Source: Tenodera sinensis (taxonomy: Eukaryota; Arthropoda; Insecta; Mantodea; Mantidae). From it: a DNA stretch of 64,000 nt. How positions within the stretch are numbered: the first letter of the stretch is position 1; each line of letters begins with the position of its first letter. The translations under genes and the position numbers were made by a program. Location: assembly GCA_030765045.1 (NCBI GenBank), contig CM060964.1, forward strand, positions 147,682,065 to 147,746,064, written 5' to 3'. Positions 1-9,454 of the stretch are shown piece by piece. The notes below the pieces were generated by a model. The model did not search any database. It worked only from the letters and a program-made list of their open reading frames with translations, and had not been told where the DNA came from.

Positions 1-163
1 TATAATTCTTGTTTGTGTCTATATGAGGTCCTTATGCCTAAAGTGATCCAAGCATTGTCACTTTTCAAGTTAGTTAGTTTGCTGATTTTGACAGGAAAGT
101 ACGATTCAAAGTGAGTTTTGAAACATTTGAGAAAACTATTATATTTATTGTTGGCTCCATTCG

Positions 164-946
164 TTAGGTAAGTTTGATTCCATGATTCAAGTTGAAGCTT
201 TTGCTAAACTCGTTCAGAGTACTTTCATTTACCTCTCTGTATTTCTGATATGTATATTTAGGTTTGAGATTTAAAATCATCTTTTTAATGCATATAATTT
301 GGGCATCATGATCTGATAGACCATTGGTTATTGGTGAGACAGTGCAAGACTTAATTCTGTATGAATTTACAAATATATTATCTATAGCAGTGGAAGAATT
401 ATTTTGGATTCTTGCTGGAAAGTTAACTGTATGTGTCATGTGGTAAGTTGCAAATAAACAGCTAAGTTGTTCCCTTTGAAGACTACATTTTAAATAGTCA
501 ACATTTATATCACCACATATTATTAGTTCCCTCTTTGCTTTAAATAAAGAATTTAAGTAATGTTCAAGATGCTTTCTGAAAATTTCAAAATTGCCTGAGG
601 GAGATCGATTTAGTGCTACTACGATTACATTAATTTGATTTAAATGAACTGCACAGATTTCGAGGTCTTGTTCAGCATTAAATTTGGATAAATCTGAAAC
701 TTTATATGTCAAATCATTCTTAACATATATGCAAACTCCACCTTTGTGTAAATTTTTCCTAGAAAACTCTGCTCCTAAAGAGTACCTATGCAATGATATT
801 GGGTGAAATTCCTGTTGTGTCAGGTGATGTTCAGAAATGCATACTAAATGTGGTAGTTGTTTTTGAGTATTTAGACTAATAATTATTATAATAAGTTCAT
901 CCACTTTGTTTCTTAAGCCGCTTATATTTTGATGGAATATTGACAA
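164..946 (-). CDS. LINE-A ORF2, endonuclease domain (partial)
   Basis: The 260 residues match the exonuclease/endonuclease/phosphatase fold used by non-LTR retrotransposons to nick target DNA. Visible motifs in order are HQNISGLRNK at the start (motif I Asn), CISEHH (motif II Glu position), GDINVDYL about residues 144-151, and LSDHDAQII near residue 215. The nominal start is a TTG codon. The same frame stays open upstream to about 1100 through an asparagine-rich stretch without any ATG, so the true start is unclear. The frame ends at 164, before any reverse transcriptase, so the copy is broken there or shifts frame. It sits about 30 bp downstream of the ORF1 stop. Confidence 0.8.
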   Translation of the reverse strand: MSIFHQNISGLRNKVDELIIIIISLNTQKQLPHLVCISEHHLTQQEFHPISLHRYSLGAEFSRKNLHKGGVCIYVKNDLTYKVSDLSKFNAEQDLEICAVHLNQINVIVVALNRSPSGNFEIFRKHLEHYLNSLFKAKRELIICGDINVDYLKCSLQREQLSCLFATYHMTHTVNFPARIQNNSSTAIDNIFVNSYRIKSCTVSPITNGLSDHDAQIICIKKMILNLKPKYTYQKYREVNESTLNEFSKSFNLNHGIKLT

Positions 947-1128
947 ACAGTTCTTATTACTATTCTTATTGTTATCATCATTATTTTTATTATTTACATT
1001 AAGATTATTACAATTATTGATGGTGTGAGGAGCATTATTTGTTAAGTTATTAATGGATTTAAAGATATTCAGTCCAAATGTTACAATTTCCTTTAAGGTT
1101 CACTGACTATACTTATTTTGGGGCATAC

Positions 1129-1420
1129 TTAACCTAAAAAAGACCTACAACTTGTGACAACAGGAATTTTTCCCACAATTCTGTCACAGGTTCCAAGTGA
1201 GAAACTTTCAGCAATGGAATGCATAAGCATATCTTTGCCTTGAGAGTTCAAGTGCAACCCGTGACTTGTGTAGCCATGTCTCCCAATTGGTGACACGTCT
1301 ACAACCTTAATGTGGTCTGTACCCTCTCGACTGAGAAAATGATCAAGTCTTTGATTAATCACCTTCACCCTCCTATTAATCCAAGGCTTGTCATGTCTCC
1401 AGAAGAGATTCACAAAACTC
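1129..1420 (-). pseudogene. LINE-A ORF1, carboxy-terminal part of SGNH-hydrolase domain
   Basis: The minus-strand frame carries the typical end of the esterase-like domain found in ORF1 of several insect LINEs: RHDKPW, later GRHGYTSHGLHLN and GKDML, where the His in the HLHLN-like motif is the expected catalytic His of SGNH hydrolases. The matching amino-terminal part with the nucleophile Ser motif is at 9672-10046, on the other side of the LINE-B insertion. The open frame continues past 1420 to 1542, but that extension is LINE-B sequence read backwards. Confidence 0.75.
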
Positions 1421-1433
1421 ACATTGGTATGGC
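1421..1433. repeat. Target-site duplication of LINE-B, left copy
   Basis: The 13-bp sequence acattggtatggc occurs here and at 9442-9454, exactly where LINE-A ORF1 similarity stops on each side. It marks the insertion of LINE-B into LINE-A. Confidence 0.85.
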
Positions 1434-2704
1434 ACCAATATATATAATACACATATTTCCAAATATAAACACACACAGAGGACTTCCACAAGGTGCTGTT
1501 ATGAGCACAACACTCTTTAACATATAAATGACCTTCCATCAATAATAAAAACTTTAGAAACCAAAATTGCTTTATTTGCTGACGATGTAGTCATTTGTAC
1601 TCCAGGCTCTCCAAAAAAAAACTGAATTAATTAAAGACAGAATAGAAACAGCCCTAAACAAAGTACATGAATGGAGCTCCAAAAACCTCATGACTGTCAA
1701 TGTGGAAAAAACAAATTATGAATTATTTACACCAAAATACAAACCAGTTAATATAAACATAAATTATAATGGTAAACCGCTCAAAGCAGTTGATGCCAAA
1801 TACTTAGGCATCACTTTCCACAGAAAGCTAAGTTGGAAAAAACATATAACAAACATCTCAGAAAAGATTGAAAAGAAACTGCAAATCCTGAAAAGGTTAG
1901 CTGGTGCTAAATGATGCTCAAGGAGAGTCCTTAACACAACATACAAAATGTATGTTAAACCAAACCTCTTGTACTGTTCTGAAGCTTTAATAACAGCAGC
2001 AAATGCTAACATCAATAAACTTGAACAAATACAAAACCAGGCTCTTCGCCTAATCACTGGAGCAGTTAAATCCACACCTATTGATGCCATGCTTGCCTTA
2101 ACATGGACCCCATCAATAACAACAAAAATAGAAGAACAAGCAATCTCCAACACGAGAAAATGTTACGACTGCCAAACTCTAAATGGACAGAAGAGAACCT
2201 CCCCCCTTCAATCCTTAAAACTCATAGTAGTTTTCTAGAAAAGGTAACACAGATTAAATCCAAATTGAACATTCCTAACACCAGAGAAAATCTACTTATA
2301 AGAGAAAATCCATTGGAATTATTGCAGCCTACCTTCAGTTTGGAATTAATAGAGGAAATAAGTAAATCAGACACACCAAAAGAAATACAAAAACTTCTAG
2401 CTCTGGAAAGAATCAATACTAGGTATCCCACAGAAGAATGACTGCACATATATACTGATGGATCCTCCATGGAAAACCTTACTGGAGCTGGAGTTATGTG
2501 TTCACATTTTTCCTTTTATCATTCTGTTGGCAGAGACACAACAAATTATGATGGAGAAATAGAGGCTATACACATTGCTCTCCGACAAAATTATTAAAAC
2601 TTCCCTTAAATAAATTTGACAAGGCAGTAATTCTTTCAGATTCTAAAGCTGCAATTCAGGGAATATGTTCAATACTACAAAGAAGTCAACAAAAATTAGA
2701 GAAT
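1434..2704 (+). mobile_element. LINE-B, 5' segment: reverse transcriptase and start of RNase H
   Basis: This is a 5'-truncated Jockey/I-type non-LTR retrotransposon on the + strand. The reverse transcriptase shows RGLPQGAVMS near 1480, FADDVV near 1575 (catalytic Asp pair), and the thumb motif KYLGITFHRKLSWKKH near 1800. RNase H begins near 2449 with YTDGSS and includes GEIEAIHIAL and ILSDSKAAI. The domains are scattered across frames (open pieces at 1312-1527, 1690-1914, 1948-2238, 2103-2441), so the copy is dead. It is interrupted at 2704 by the Gypsy element and resumes at 8918. Confidence 0.85.
2701..2704. repeat. Gypsy target-site duplication, left copy (gaat)
   Basis: The 4-bp gaat lies directly outside the LTR that starts TGAAGC at 2705 and again directly outside the other LTR at 8914-8917. 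Four base pairs is a usual Gypsy duplication length. Confidence 0.85.
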
Positions 2705-3516
2705 TGAAGCTATTAGTCGTACTTCACTTCTCGTGTCGCCATTGATGCTTAAATGTTGTTGGTCTCGTGGTCGCCATTTGAAGCTGGAGTCGTTGTTCGG
2801 TTCTAGTTGTTGCCCGTTGATCTGGTTCTTTCCCGCTAGCTCAGCTTGAGATCTCTTTATTTTATCTCGGGTCTGCGTAGGTGTGTAATAGACAACCCAA
2901 GAAAATCTTTGCATACTATTTATTGCATCTTCGATACTTGCGGGAGCTATGCCGATCTGCTACACGCAGAAGAATCGCACTCACGTCTGCACTCCACAAC
3001 GTGCGGTGCTGGTCTGGGCAGTGACCAGACGCTTTCTCTCTTACCCACGCTAAGAAACCGTTCACTTCAATTTTGAATGTCATGACGTCATCCAATAAAG
3101 CCTCGTACCCAAAATGCTATTTCCTTTTCCCGCAATTTAGAAATGTCCCTTTCTATTATAACATGTTCTTTTATGAATTTCGAATATATAATTACCTTTT
3201 TAGGATTAAACGATGTTTACTTTATATTTTATTAAATATATCGCGCGACTTTTAAGGTTTTCAGACCTGACTTTCGAACGTGTATTTAAACTATGTAGTA
3301 TGACGTCATGACTCGTTAATTTCAAACCAATAATGCGTTTATCCTACAAATTTAACGACTATTATTTACTCATATCTTGCTCACCTTACAACACTTCCTG
3401 CTCTATTATCTATTTATGTTATTACTTAACACTTATCGCAAATCTCACATCCGGCAATTAAATTAAAACGTGTCTTTATCAAGCCCATTCGATTGGAAAT
3501 CTAAATTTCGGTATCA
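2705..3516 (-). repeat. Gypsy 3' LTR
   Basis: This is an 812-bp long terminal repeat with TG...CA termini. It is the 3' LTR because gag and pol read on the minus strand. It differs from the copy at 8102-8913 at only two positions that I found (3108 C versus 8505 T; 3353 T versus 8750 C), which implies a recent insertion. Two perfect TGACGTCA palindromes lie at 3083-3090 and 3301-3308. A minus-strand AATAAA lies at 2856-2861. A long + strand open frame in it is not coding. Confidence 0.92.
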
Positions 3517-3529
3517 AATGCCCCCATTT
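3517..3529 (-). promoter_or_regulatory. Polypurine tract of Gypsy element
   Basis: Directly inside the 3' LTR the minus strand reads AAATGGGGGCATT, a purine-rich run in the position where plus-strand DNA synthesis is primed in LTR elements. Confidence 0.6.
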
Positions 3530-4279
3530 ATATTATTTTATTATTTCATAATAAAATAATGTAAATGTCTTGCCCGAAAGAAAAATTAAAAATTACTCCT
3601 GTATTTTGAATAATCGGCAACACTCCCATTATATACAATTTTCAATTACACTGTTTTGAAATTGGTTATTAACATATCTTCCCATTAATCTTTTTAACAT
3701 GACAAACAATTGTACACTTGACTAAACATTAATACTTAAATACTAATTACAATATGTTATGGTTTCTTCTGTGAAGCTTTTATATAAAGGTTAAATTTCA
3801 AGAGTCTTTCTTTATACTTCCTTCTTTTAGTTCATGTTTGCTCACTTCGCTCTCACTATCACTTGCACTGTGAATTTTCACTTTTGTTATTGTAACACAT
3901 ATCTGTACTAGATCCTTTAAGCACTAAAATGTACATATATTTATATAAATCCATTACACTCTTCAGACAAGTTCTTTCTTTGTCTTGCTGTGATAACTAT
4001 CTATACATCTAAATATTTTAACAAATGTTTACAAATTAAATATTCTGTTTTCTCTCTATGCGGAGATGAACATTTTAACAATCTTTCTGAAGCTGTTATT
4101 GTAAGCTCTATACAATATATTTTAAGCTCTTTGTAGTATATAGCAATTCACATTCTGCATTTTTCATGAATATGTAAGTACCTGACCAATATATGGTTTT
4201 CAAGTAAGCTAACATTTAAATTTTATCTCAAAGCTGATTGGGCGCTAATATACAATGACACTTCGAATTTTACATGAAA
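3530..4279 (-). other. Gypsy 3' untranslated region
   Basis: About 750 bp of AT-rich sequence lies between the pol stop and the polypurine tract. I see no ORF resembling env and no RNA gene here. Confidence 0.6.
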
Positions 4280-5947
4280 TCAAGGTTCCAAGGTACCACA
4301 CGATTTCTTGTATGGTCGAAGGAGTTGTTTATGCCATCTTCCCAGACATTTTTCATTTTTAACATCTTTTAATTCATAGGTATGATAACCAAATTTGGAT
4401 ATAATTTCTGCAGGACCTTTATATAACAATTCCATCCTTTTGTTCCTACCTCGCAATGCACTTGATAACTTATGGTCTTTAACTAGTACCCAATCGCCTA
4501 TCTTAGGTTCCCATTTATGTTTTCTACTCTTTTTCTTTAATTTTCGCTTCTCTGCCTTTTTCTTGATTCGTTCAAAAGCAATTTTCGCTCTTTCTTCTTC
4601 ACTTAACTGAATGTCATTAATTTTCAGTGTTTTTGGTACCCCGATCAATATTGGTTCTGGTTCAGTTCCTAACATTAATTTTATTGATTTTATTGGTGCA
4701 AACCCAGTAGTTACATTAATGGTGTGATTGATAATCTTTTCTATCAATGGACAATATTTCACCCAATCCTTGTGATTATGATGTGAAAGTACACGTAAAT
4801 AAATTCCTATATCTCGGAGGACACGTTCTGTTGGATTCCCTGATGGAAAGTCTGAGGAACAATAATTTAGTTTTCTCACGTCTAATGTCACCCTAATCTT
4901 TCCATTAGCCTTATTTACAATACATAGGGGATTCACAAATTCTGAATTCGAAATCTCAATAACCTCATCTTCTAACATTGACTTTATAACTGCATCTACC
5001 TCTTCTCTTATTGTACTAGGGATAGCTCTCGCTTTATGTGTAAAAGGTTTGATGGGTATCATCTCAAACGAATGAGTATAAATATTACATTTACCTGGTT
5101 TCTCAGAGAATACTTCTTTATTTCGGATTAATATTTCAAACAGTTTATCCCTCTGTTGTTCATTTAGTTGATCAGCCTGAGTTACTTTTTCCCTCAACAA
5201 TTCTTCTAAGTCCTCACTACTCTCCCTATCATAGTACCTAGTTGCATCAGAAAACCTCAAATTGTCTATGAAATCATTTTTATCCCATTCTACATTTTCT
5301 TTATTATCGATACTGTACTCTTTGACATTTACTTCAGTTAATTCCATAGCTCCTACTTTAACATATTCTACAAAGAATGTATCCCCTTGGATTTCTTCTT
5401 CCTCTTTTTCTCGTACAATAGTTTCTGAACTACTATCTTCCACAAAAGGCACTATAATGGTCTCATCTTCAACTTTCATTTCTAGAATCATGTTTTTAAA
5501 ATTCACCACAGCTTCCCAGGCATAAAGACAATCACAACCTATTATAATATCTGTCACAAGTCTTCCTACAATCAGAAATAAAATTCCTAGTATTCTCCCA
5601 TTTATTTCAATATTTATCATTGCTTGAAATTTTACTCTCTCTTTTCGTTTTCCCACAGCTAGCGAGCAATATATCCCATTAACTGGTAAAGACATTACTT
5701 TAAAACCACTACTTTGTAAATTATCATAAAAATTTTGTGAGCATACTGTGCTATTTGATCCCGTATCTATAATTGCATTGTATTGTTTTCCATTTACTCC
5801 AATTTTGATTTTAGGTGGATCTCCTACTTTTTCGTTTTCGTCAATTCTATTTTTCCATTCTCTTTTCTTTTGTATCATCATTTGCCTTCCAGGACTATTT
5901 ATTTCCGAGTACTTATCACAATCATTACTAGGATACCCAGTTCTCAC
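4280..5947 (-). CDS. Gypsy pol with in-frame internal deletion (protease, RT start, integrase tail)
   Basis: This 555-codon frame begins with an aspartic protease: IIDTGSNSTVCS at about residues 58-69 and IIGCDCL near 134-140. A reverse transcriptase entry region follows (VIKSMLEDEVIEIS, then NPLCIVNKANGKIRVTLDV). Right after the RT motif LDVRKLN, near 4862, the sequence passes directly into late integrase sequence (NPTERVLRDIG, then INHTINVTTGFAP) and ends with a GPY/F-type module (LYKGPAEII). Roughly the RT core, RNase H and integrase catalytic core are missing, yet the frame is open. The nominal start is GTG, one base back from the gag stop, consistent with a -1 frameshift from gag. Confidence 0.88.
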   Translation of the reverse strand: MRTGYPSNDCDKYSEINSPGRQMMIQKKREWKNRIDENEKVGDPPKIKIGVNGKQYNAIIDTGSNSTVCSQNFYDNLQSSGFKVMSLPVNGIYCSLAVGKRKERVKFQAMINIEINGRILGILFLIVGRLVTDIIIGCDCLYAWEAVVNFKNMILEMKVEDETIIVPFVEDSSSETIVREKEEEEIQGDTFFVEYVKVGAMELTEVNVKEYSIDNKENVEWDKNDFIDNLRFSDATRYYDRESSEDLEELLREKVTQADQLNEQQRDKLFEILIRNKEVFSEKPGKCNIYTHSFEMIPIKPFTHKARAIPSTIREEVDAVIKSMLEDEVIEISNSEFVNPLCIVNKANGKIRVTLDVRKLNYCSSDFPSGNPTERVLRDIGIYLRVLSHHNHKDWVKYCPLIEKIINHTINVTTGFAPIKSIKLMLGTEPEPILIGVPKTLKINDIQLSEEERAKIAFERIKKKAEKRKLKKKSRKHKWEPKIGDWVLVKDHKLSSALRGRNKRMELLYKGPAEIISKFGYHTYELKDVKNEKCLGRWHKQLLRPYKKSCGTLEP

Positions 5948-7953
5948 TGAAGGCGCGTTTGACCGGGTCTGGCGTCTCCCTGATTTTTAGGTATTGCTCC
6001 TGTACTATTTCCCGAATTGTTACTTCTGTTTTCCTGCATTAAATCGGGGTTACTTCCTACCATGTTTTTGACCGTGTTAATGGCCTCAACCATTTCCGCA
6101 TTTTCGGGGGAATTTCGTCCATTAGAATACCTTTCTCCCTGTCTTGGTGACCTCGGTCTAAACTCATTATCTCCGTTTGTCCAATACCCATCATTTGAAT
6201 TTCTACTATGTCCAAAATAACGTCCCCGTCTACCTCGATCAAATCTATTTGTATTCATATAATTCACCCTTATATTTCTTCCCCTTTGATTACCATTTCT
6301 ATTTTGGTGATGCCCTTCCTGGTTATATCTACCTTGATTTTCCCACCGGAATGATTCCATCCTTGGTACTGGTCCTTTATATCTTTCCCTAATCTCACTT
6401 CTATTCTGATAATACTGTGCCCCTTGCCCGAAAGAATTGACAGTTTCTTTTTCTTCATATTTATTTCCAAATGCGTGTTTTGGCTTATTGACTTCTAAGG
6501 CTGATAATAATTCGATCATAGCTGCAATGCTATCGGGTCGGGCTATGATTAGGTATTGTTGAAGCGTTTCCGGAAAATGTGGAGTAACTATATTTATTAG
6601 ATCTTTTTCATCTAAGGGAGGATCCAACATCTTCGATTTTCTCGCTATTCTCATAAAATAGTTGACCATCGATTCCTCCGATCTAGGATTAAACTTTCCA
6701 TTGCTTAATTCAACTCTAATATTAGCCTGCCTACTAGCTCCCCAATATCTGGTTAAAAAGATGTTCCTAAAGGTCCTGTAATCATTATTGTTACCCATAG
6801 AAAGGCCTAGCCAATTAGCAGCATTACCCTTTAGGCATTTTCTTACTATCACCATCTTGTACTCCTCTGGTATACGTTTCACCGTGAAGTACTCTTGTAA
6901 CCCTTCTAAAAAGGCTTTAGGATCATCTGAATCTTCATTTTCAAAAACTGGAGGTGTCATTTCATTTAAGACATGGTTAGGCCAATGTAAATTTGAATTG
7001 TCACCTGTCCCTGAACTATTTCTGAGATCAGACTGGGAATTACTGTTACCTCTATTTTGCATCGAAATGTCAGCTGATACACCTGGTATTGCCTCGTTTC
7101 TTGCAACTTCATTACTAAGATTGTTGTGATTACATGCATTTTCATTTAATTTCAAATTTTCTAAGGCCTCTTTTACCTGGGTAATTTCTGTTACTACTCC
7201 TTTTATTTGGTCTGTAACATCCTCCAAATTTCTAGCCTGCCTTTCACTTTCTACATCAGATCTTTCTATTCTAACTTTACACCCCTGTAACTCTTCTCTA
7301 ATTTCTTCCCTGTCTTTATCTAACCTTTGTACTACCTCTTCCCTTTGTTTGTCTAAACTATGTGTTACTCTTTCCCTTTCTTTATCTAATTTTTCACTAA
7401 CTTGTTGACCTAATTTCTTTTCAGAATTCTTTACTTCTTGCCTTATTGTCTCTAATTCTCCCTTAACCTGTTCTCTATTTTCTTTTACTTCACTACTGAC
7501 TTTATTAATTTCCTCCCTAACTTCTTCCCTAAAGGTTTCTAAAGCTCTCTTCTGATTTTCCAATTGCATTCCCAATTCCTGTTGTCCCTTCTCTAATTTC
7601 TGTCCTAACTCTGTTCTTAATTCTTTACTAGTTTCATCTATCTTTTGACTTAACTCTGTACTCATCTTTTTCATTATCTTTTGAAACATATTCTCTATTT
7701 CTGACATAATTGCTGGCCTTTCTGAATTACTAAACATTTCTGAGCTACCTCTAGGTGTTTCTCTAACGTTCTGATCTTCTACTTCTTGGCATATTCTGCT
7801 ACCGATTATAGTTTGATTATATTCTTCCATCCTAACTACACTTTTCTCAATTTCCGGACTCTCAAAACCTCGAAAATCGCTATCACTGTCTTCCATTGCT
7901 AAGCTATTTACATGTGTTTTTCTACTCACCAATATTTTCACTATTATTTTCAC
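5944..7953 (-). CDS. Gypsy gag
   Basis: The 669-codon uninterrupted frame encodes the structural protein of the element. Residues about 90-275 form a long charged coiled coil (repeats of the type EEVREEINK and LDKEREEI). A retrotransposon-gag capsid domain follows at about 335-480, with GNAANWLGLS and the RYWGAS and MRIARKSKML segments. The carboxy-terminal third is rich in Arg, Asn and Gly. I see no CCHC zinc knuckle, so nucleic-acid binding probably relies on the basic tail. Pol follows in the -1 frame with a four-base overlap. Confidence 0.85.
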   Translation of the reverse strand: MKIIVKILVSRKTHVNSLAMEDSDSDFRGFESPEIEKSVVRMEEYNQTIIGSRICQEVEDQNVRETPRGSSEMFSNSERPAIMSEIENMFQKIMKKMSTELSQKIDETSKELRTELGQKLEKGQQELGMQLENQKRALETFREEVREEINKVSSEVKENREQVKGELETIRQEVKNSEKKLGQQVSEKLDKERERVTHSLDKQREEVVQRLDKDREEIREELQGCKVRIERSDVESERQARNLEDVTDQIKGVVTEITQVKEALENLKLNENACNHNNLSNEVARNEAIPGVSADISMQNRGNSNSQSDLRNSSGTGDNSNLHWPNHVLNEMTPPVFENEDSDDPKAFLEGLQEYFTVKRIPEEYKMVIVRKCLKGNAANWLGLSMGNNNDYRTFRNIFLTRYWGASRQANIRVELSNGKFNPRSEESMVNYFMRIARKSKMLDPPLDEKDLINIVTPHFPETLQQYLIIARPDSIAAMIELLSALEVNKPKHAFGNKYEEKETVNSFGQGAQYYQNRSEIRERYKGPVPRMESFRWENQGRYNQEGHHQNRNGNQRGRNIRVNYMNTNRFDRGRRGRYFGHSRNSNDGYWTNGDNEFRPRSPRQGERYSNGRNSPENAEMVEAINTVKNMVGSNPDLMQENRSNNSGNSTGAIPKNQGDARPGQTRLQ

Positions 7954-8081
7954 TATTTTTTTTTTAACTGCACTTAAACTTGTTCACTACACGTTTCACA
8001 GATGTTCACACGCTGGGCACCTTCTTGTCTGCTGGCTCGATGCTGGCCTGGTCGTCTTGTGGTTGGTCCATTCTTTCGACG

Positions 8082-8099
8082 CCACACGTTGGGACACCA
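8082..8099 (-). promoter_or_regulatory. Gypsy primer-binding site
   Basis: Two bases inside the 5' LTR the minus strand reads TGGTGTCCCAACGTGTGG. It starts with TGG, the complement of the CCA end of a tRNA, in the position where reverse transcription is primed. I did not assign the tRNA. Confidence 0.65.
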
Positions 8100-8101
8100 T
8101 T

Positions 8102-8913
8102 TGAAGCTATTAGTCGTACTTCACTTCTCGTGTCGCCATTGATGCTTAAATGTTGTTGGTCTCGTGGTCGCCATTTGAAGCTGGAGTCGTTGTTCGGTTC
8201 TAGTTGTTGCCCGTTGATCTGGTTCTTTCCCGCTAGCTCAGCTTGAGATCTCTTTATTTTATCTCGGGTCTGCGTAGGTGTGTAATAGACAACCCAAGAA
8301 AATCTTTGCATACTATTTATTGCATCTTCGATACTTGCGGGAGCTATGCCGATCTGCTACACGCAGAAGAATCGCACTCACGTCTGCACTCCACAACGTG
8401 CGGTGCTGGTCTGGGCAGTGACCAGACGCTTTCTCTCTTACCCACGCTAAGAAACCGTTCACTTCAATTTTGAATGTCATGACGTCATCCAATAAAGCCT
8501 CGTATCCAAAATGCTATTTCCTTTTCCCGCAATTTAGAAATGTCCCTTTCTATTATAACATGTTCTTTTATGAATTTCGAATATATAATTACCTTTTTAG
8601 GATTAAACGATGTTTACTTTATATTTTATTAAATATATCGCGCGACTTTTAAGGTTTTCAGACCTGACTTTCGAACGTGTATTTAAACTATGTAGTATGA
8701 CGTCATGACTCGTTAATTTCAAACCAATAATGCGTTTATCCTACAAATTCAACGACTATTATTTACTCATATCTTGCTCACCTTACAACACTTCCTGCTC
8801 TATTATCTATTTATGTTATTACTTAACACTTATCGCAAATCTCACATCCGGCAATTAAATTAAAACGTGTCTTTATCAAGCCCATTCGATTGGAAATCTA
8901 AATTTCGGTATCA
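8102..8913 (-). repeat. Gypsy 5' LTR
   Basis: This 812-bp LTR is nearly identical to 2705-3516 (two differences seen). It is the promoter LTR for the minus-strand element. TGACGTCA palindromes lie at 8480-8487 and 8698-8705. Its outer end is followed by gaat at 8914-8917. Confidence 0.92.
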
Positions 8914-8917
8914 GAAT
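8914..8917. repeat. Gypsy target-site duplication, right copy (gaat)
   Basis: This matches gaat at 2701-2704 and abuts the TCA end of the LTR. Confidence 0.85.
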
Positions 8918-9441
8918 GCTACAAAATGTTAACACAACTCCAAAAAGTTAATAAGACTGTTCATCTCCAATGGATTCCAGCACACTGCGGAGTCATGGGT
9001 AATGAAGCTACAGACTCACTTGCAAAGAAAGGTACAACAATAAAACAAAAGTTTAAATTCAATTTCTCATATTCCTCAATAAAACGCTTGATCATTAAAA
9101 AATTTTCTCATTCACACCTACAAGAAATAGAAACAAATGCCAAAGATAAAAAATGGATTACACTACTTTCCAACCCAGATATAATGCCCCAGAGACCAAG
9201 GATAACAGCGGTTGCAGCCTTCCGACTATTGACAAATCACGACTGCTTAGCAAGTCATCTCTACAGAATAGGTATCTCAGCTTCACCAATATGTGTCCTG
9301 TGTAATGATCCAGCAGAAATGAACGAAAACCACTTGAAGACCTGTGAAGCATTAAGATCAGAGGAAACTACAGTTCAAAAGTATTGGAAAGCACGAATGC
9401 TAATGGCTTCATTGCCAGATGCAAGGCACTAGAAAACAACA
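8918..9441 (+). mobile_element. LINE-B, 3' segment: end of RNase H and zinc-finger tail
   Basis: This continues LINE-B after the Gypsy insertion. The open frame 8926-9432 starts inside RNase H, with WIPAHCGVMGNEATDSLAK (the usual final RNase H motif), and ends with a Cys/His module CVLCNDPAEMNENHLKTC near residues 128-145. Both are typical of Jockey/I-type ORF2 proteins. The stop lies only about ten bases before the target duplication, so almost no 3' untranslated region is present. Confidence 0.85.
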
Positions 9442-9454
9442 ACATTGGTATGGC
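9442..9454. repeat. Target-site duplication of LINE-B, right copy
   Basis: The 13-bp acattggtatggc is identical to 1421-1433. Confidence 0.85.

Larger units (their letters stand above)
1..1420 (-). mobile_element. LINE-A, 3' portion: ORF1 tail and endonuclease part of ORF2
   Basis: This is a non-LTR retrotransposon read on the minus strand and cut off by the left edge of the window. It contains the end of an ORF1 with an SGNH-hydrolase-type carboxy terminus (1129-1420) followed by an apurinic endonuclease domain (164-946). The other half of ORF1 lies at 9455-10080. The element was opened by insertion of LINE-B, with the 13-bp sequence acattggtatggc duplicated at 1421-1433 and 9442-9454. Reverse transcriptase would lie beyond the left edge. 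Confidence 0.85.
2705..8913 (-). mobile_element. Gypsy/Ty3-type LTR retrotransposon, internally deleted
   Basis: The 6209-bp element has two 812-bp LTRs, a 4-bp gaat duplication, a primer-binding site beside the 5' LTR, a purine tract beside the 3' LTR, a gag ORF and a shortened pol ORF. It inserted into the RNase H region of LINE-B. Pol keeps protease, the first part of reverse transcriptase and the last part of integrase, but lacks the YxDD core, RNase H and the integrase catalytic core. It cannot move by itself. The near-identical LTRs suggest it moved recently, presumably using enzymes of an intact relative. Confidence 0.92.

Noticed and set aside
1129..1542. A single 137-codon gene on the minus strand
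   Set aside because: Only the part up to 1420 is LINE-A ORF1. The rest reads through the duplication into LINE-B in antisense.
2846..3255. Plus-strand frames of 76 and 60 codons repeated identically at 8243-8652
   Set aside because: They lie inside the Gypsy LTRs, antisense to the element, and are duplicated only because the LTRs are duplicates.
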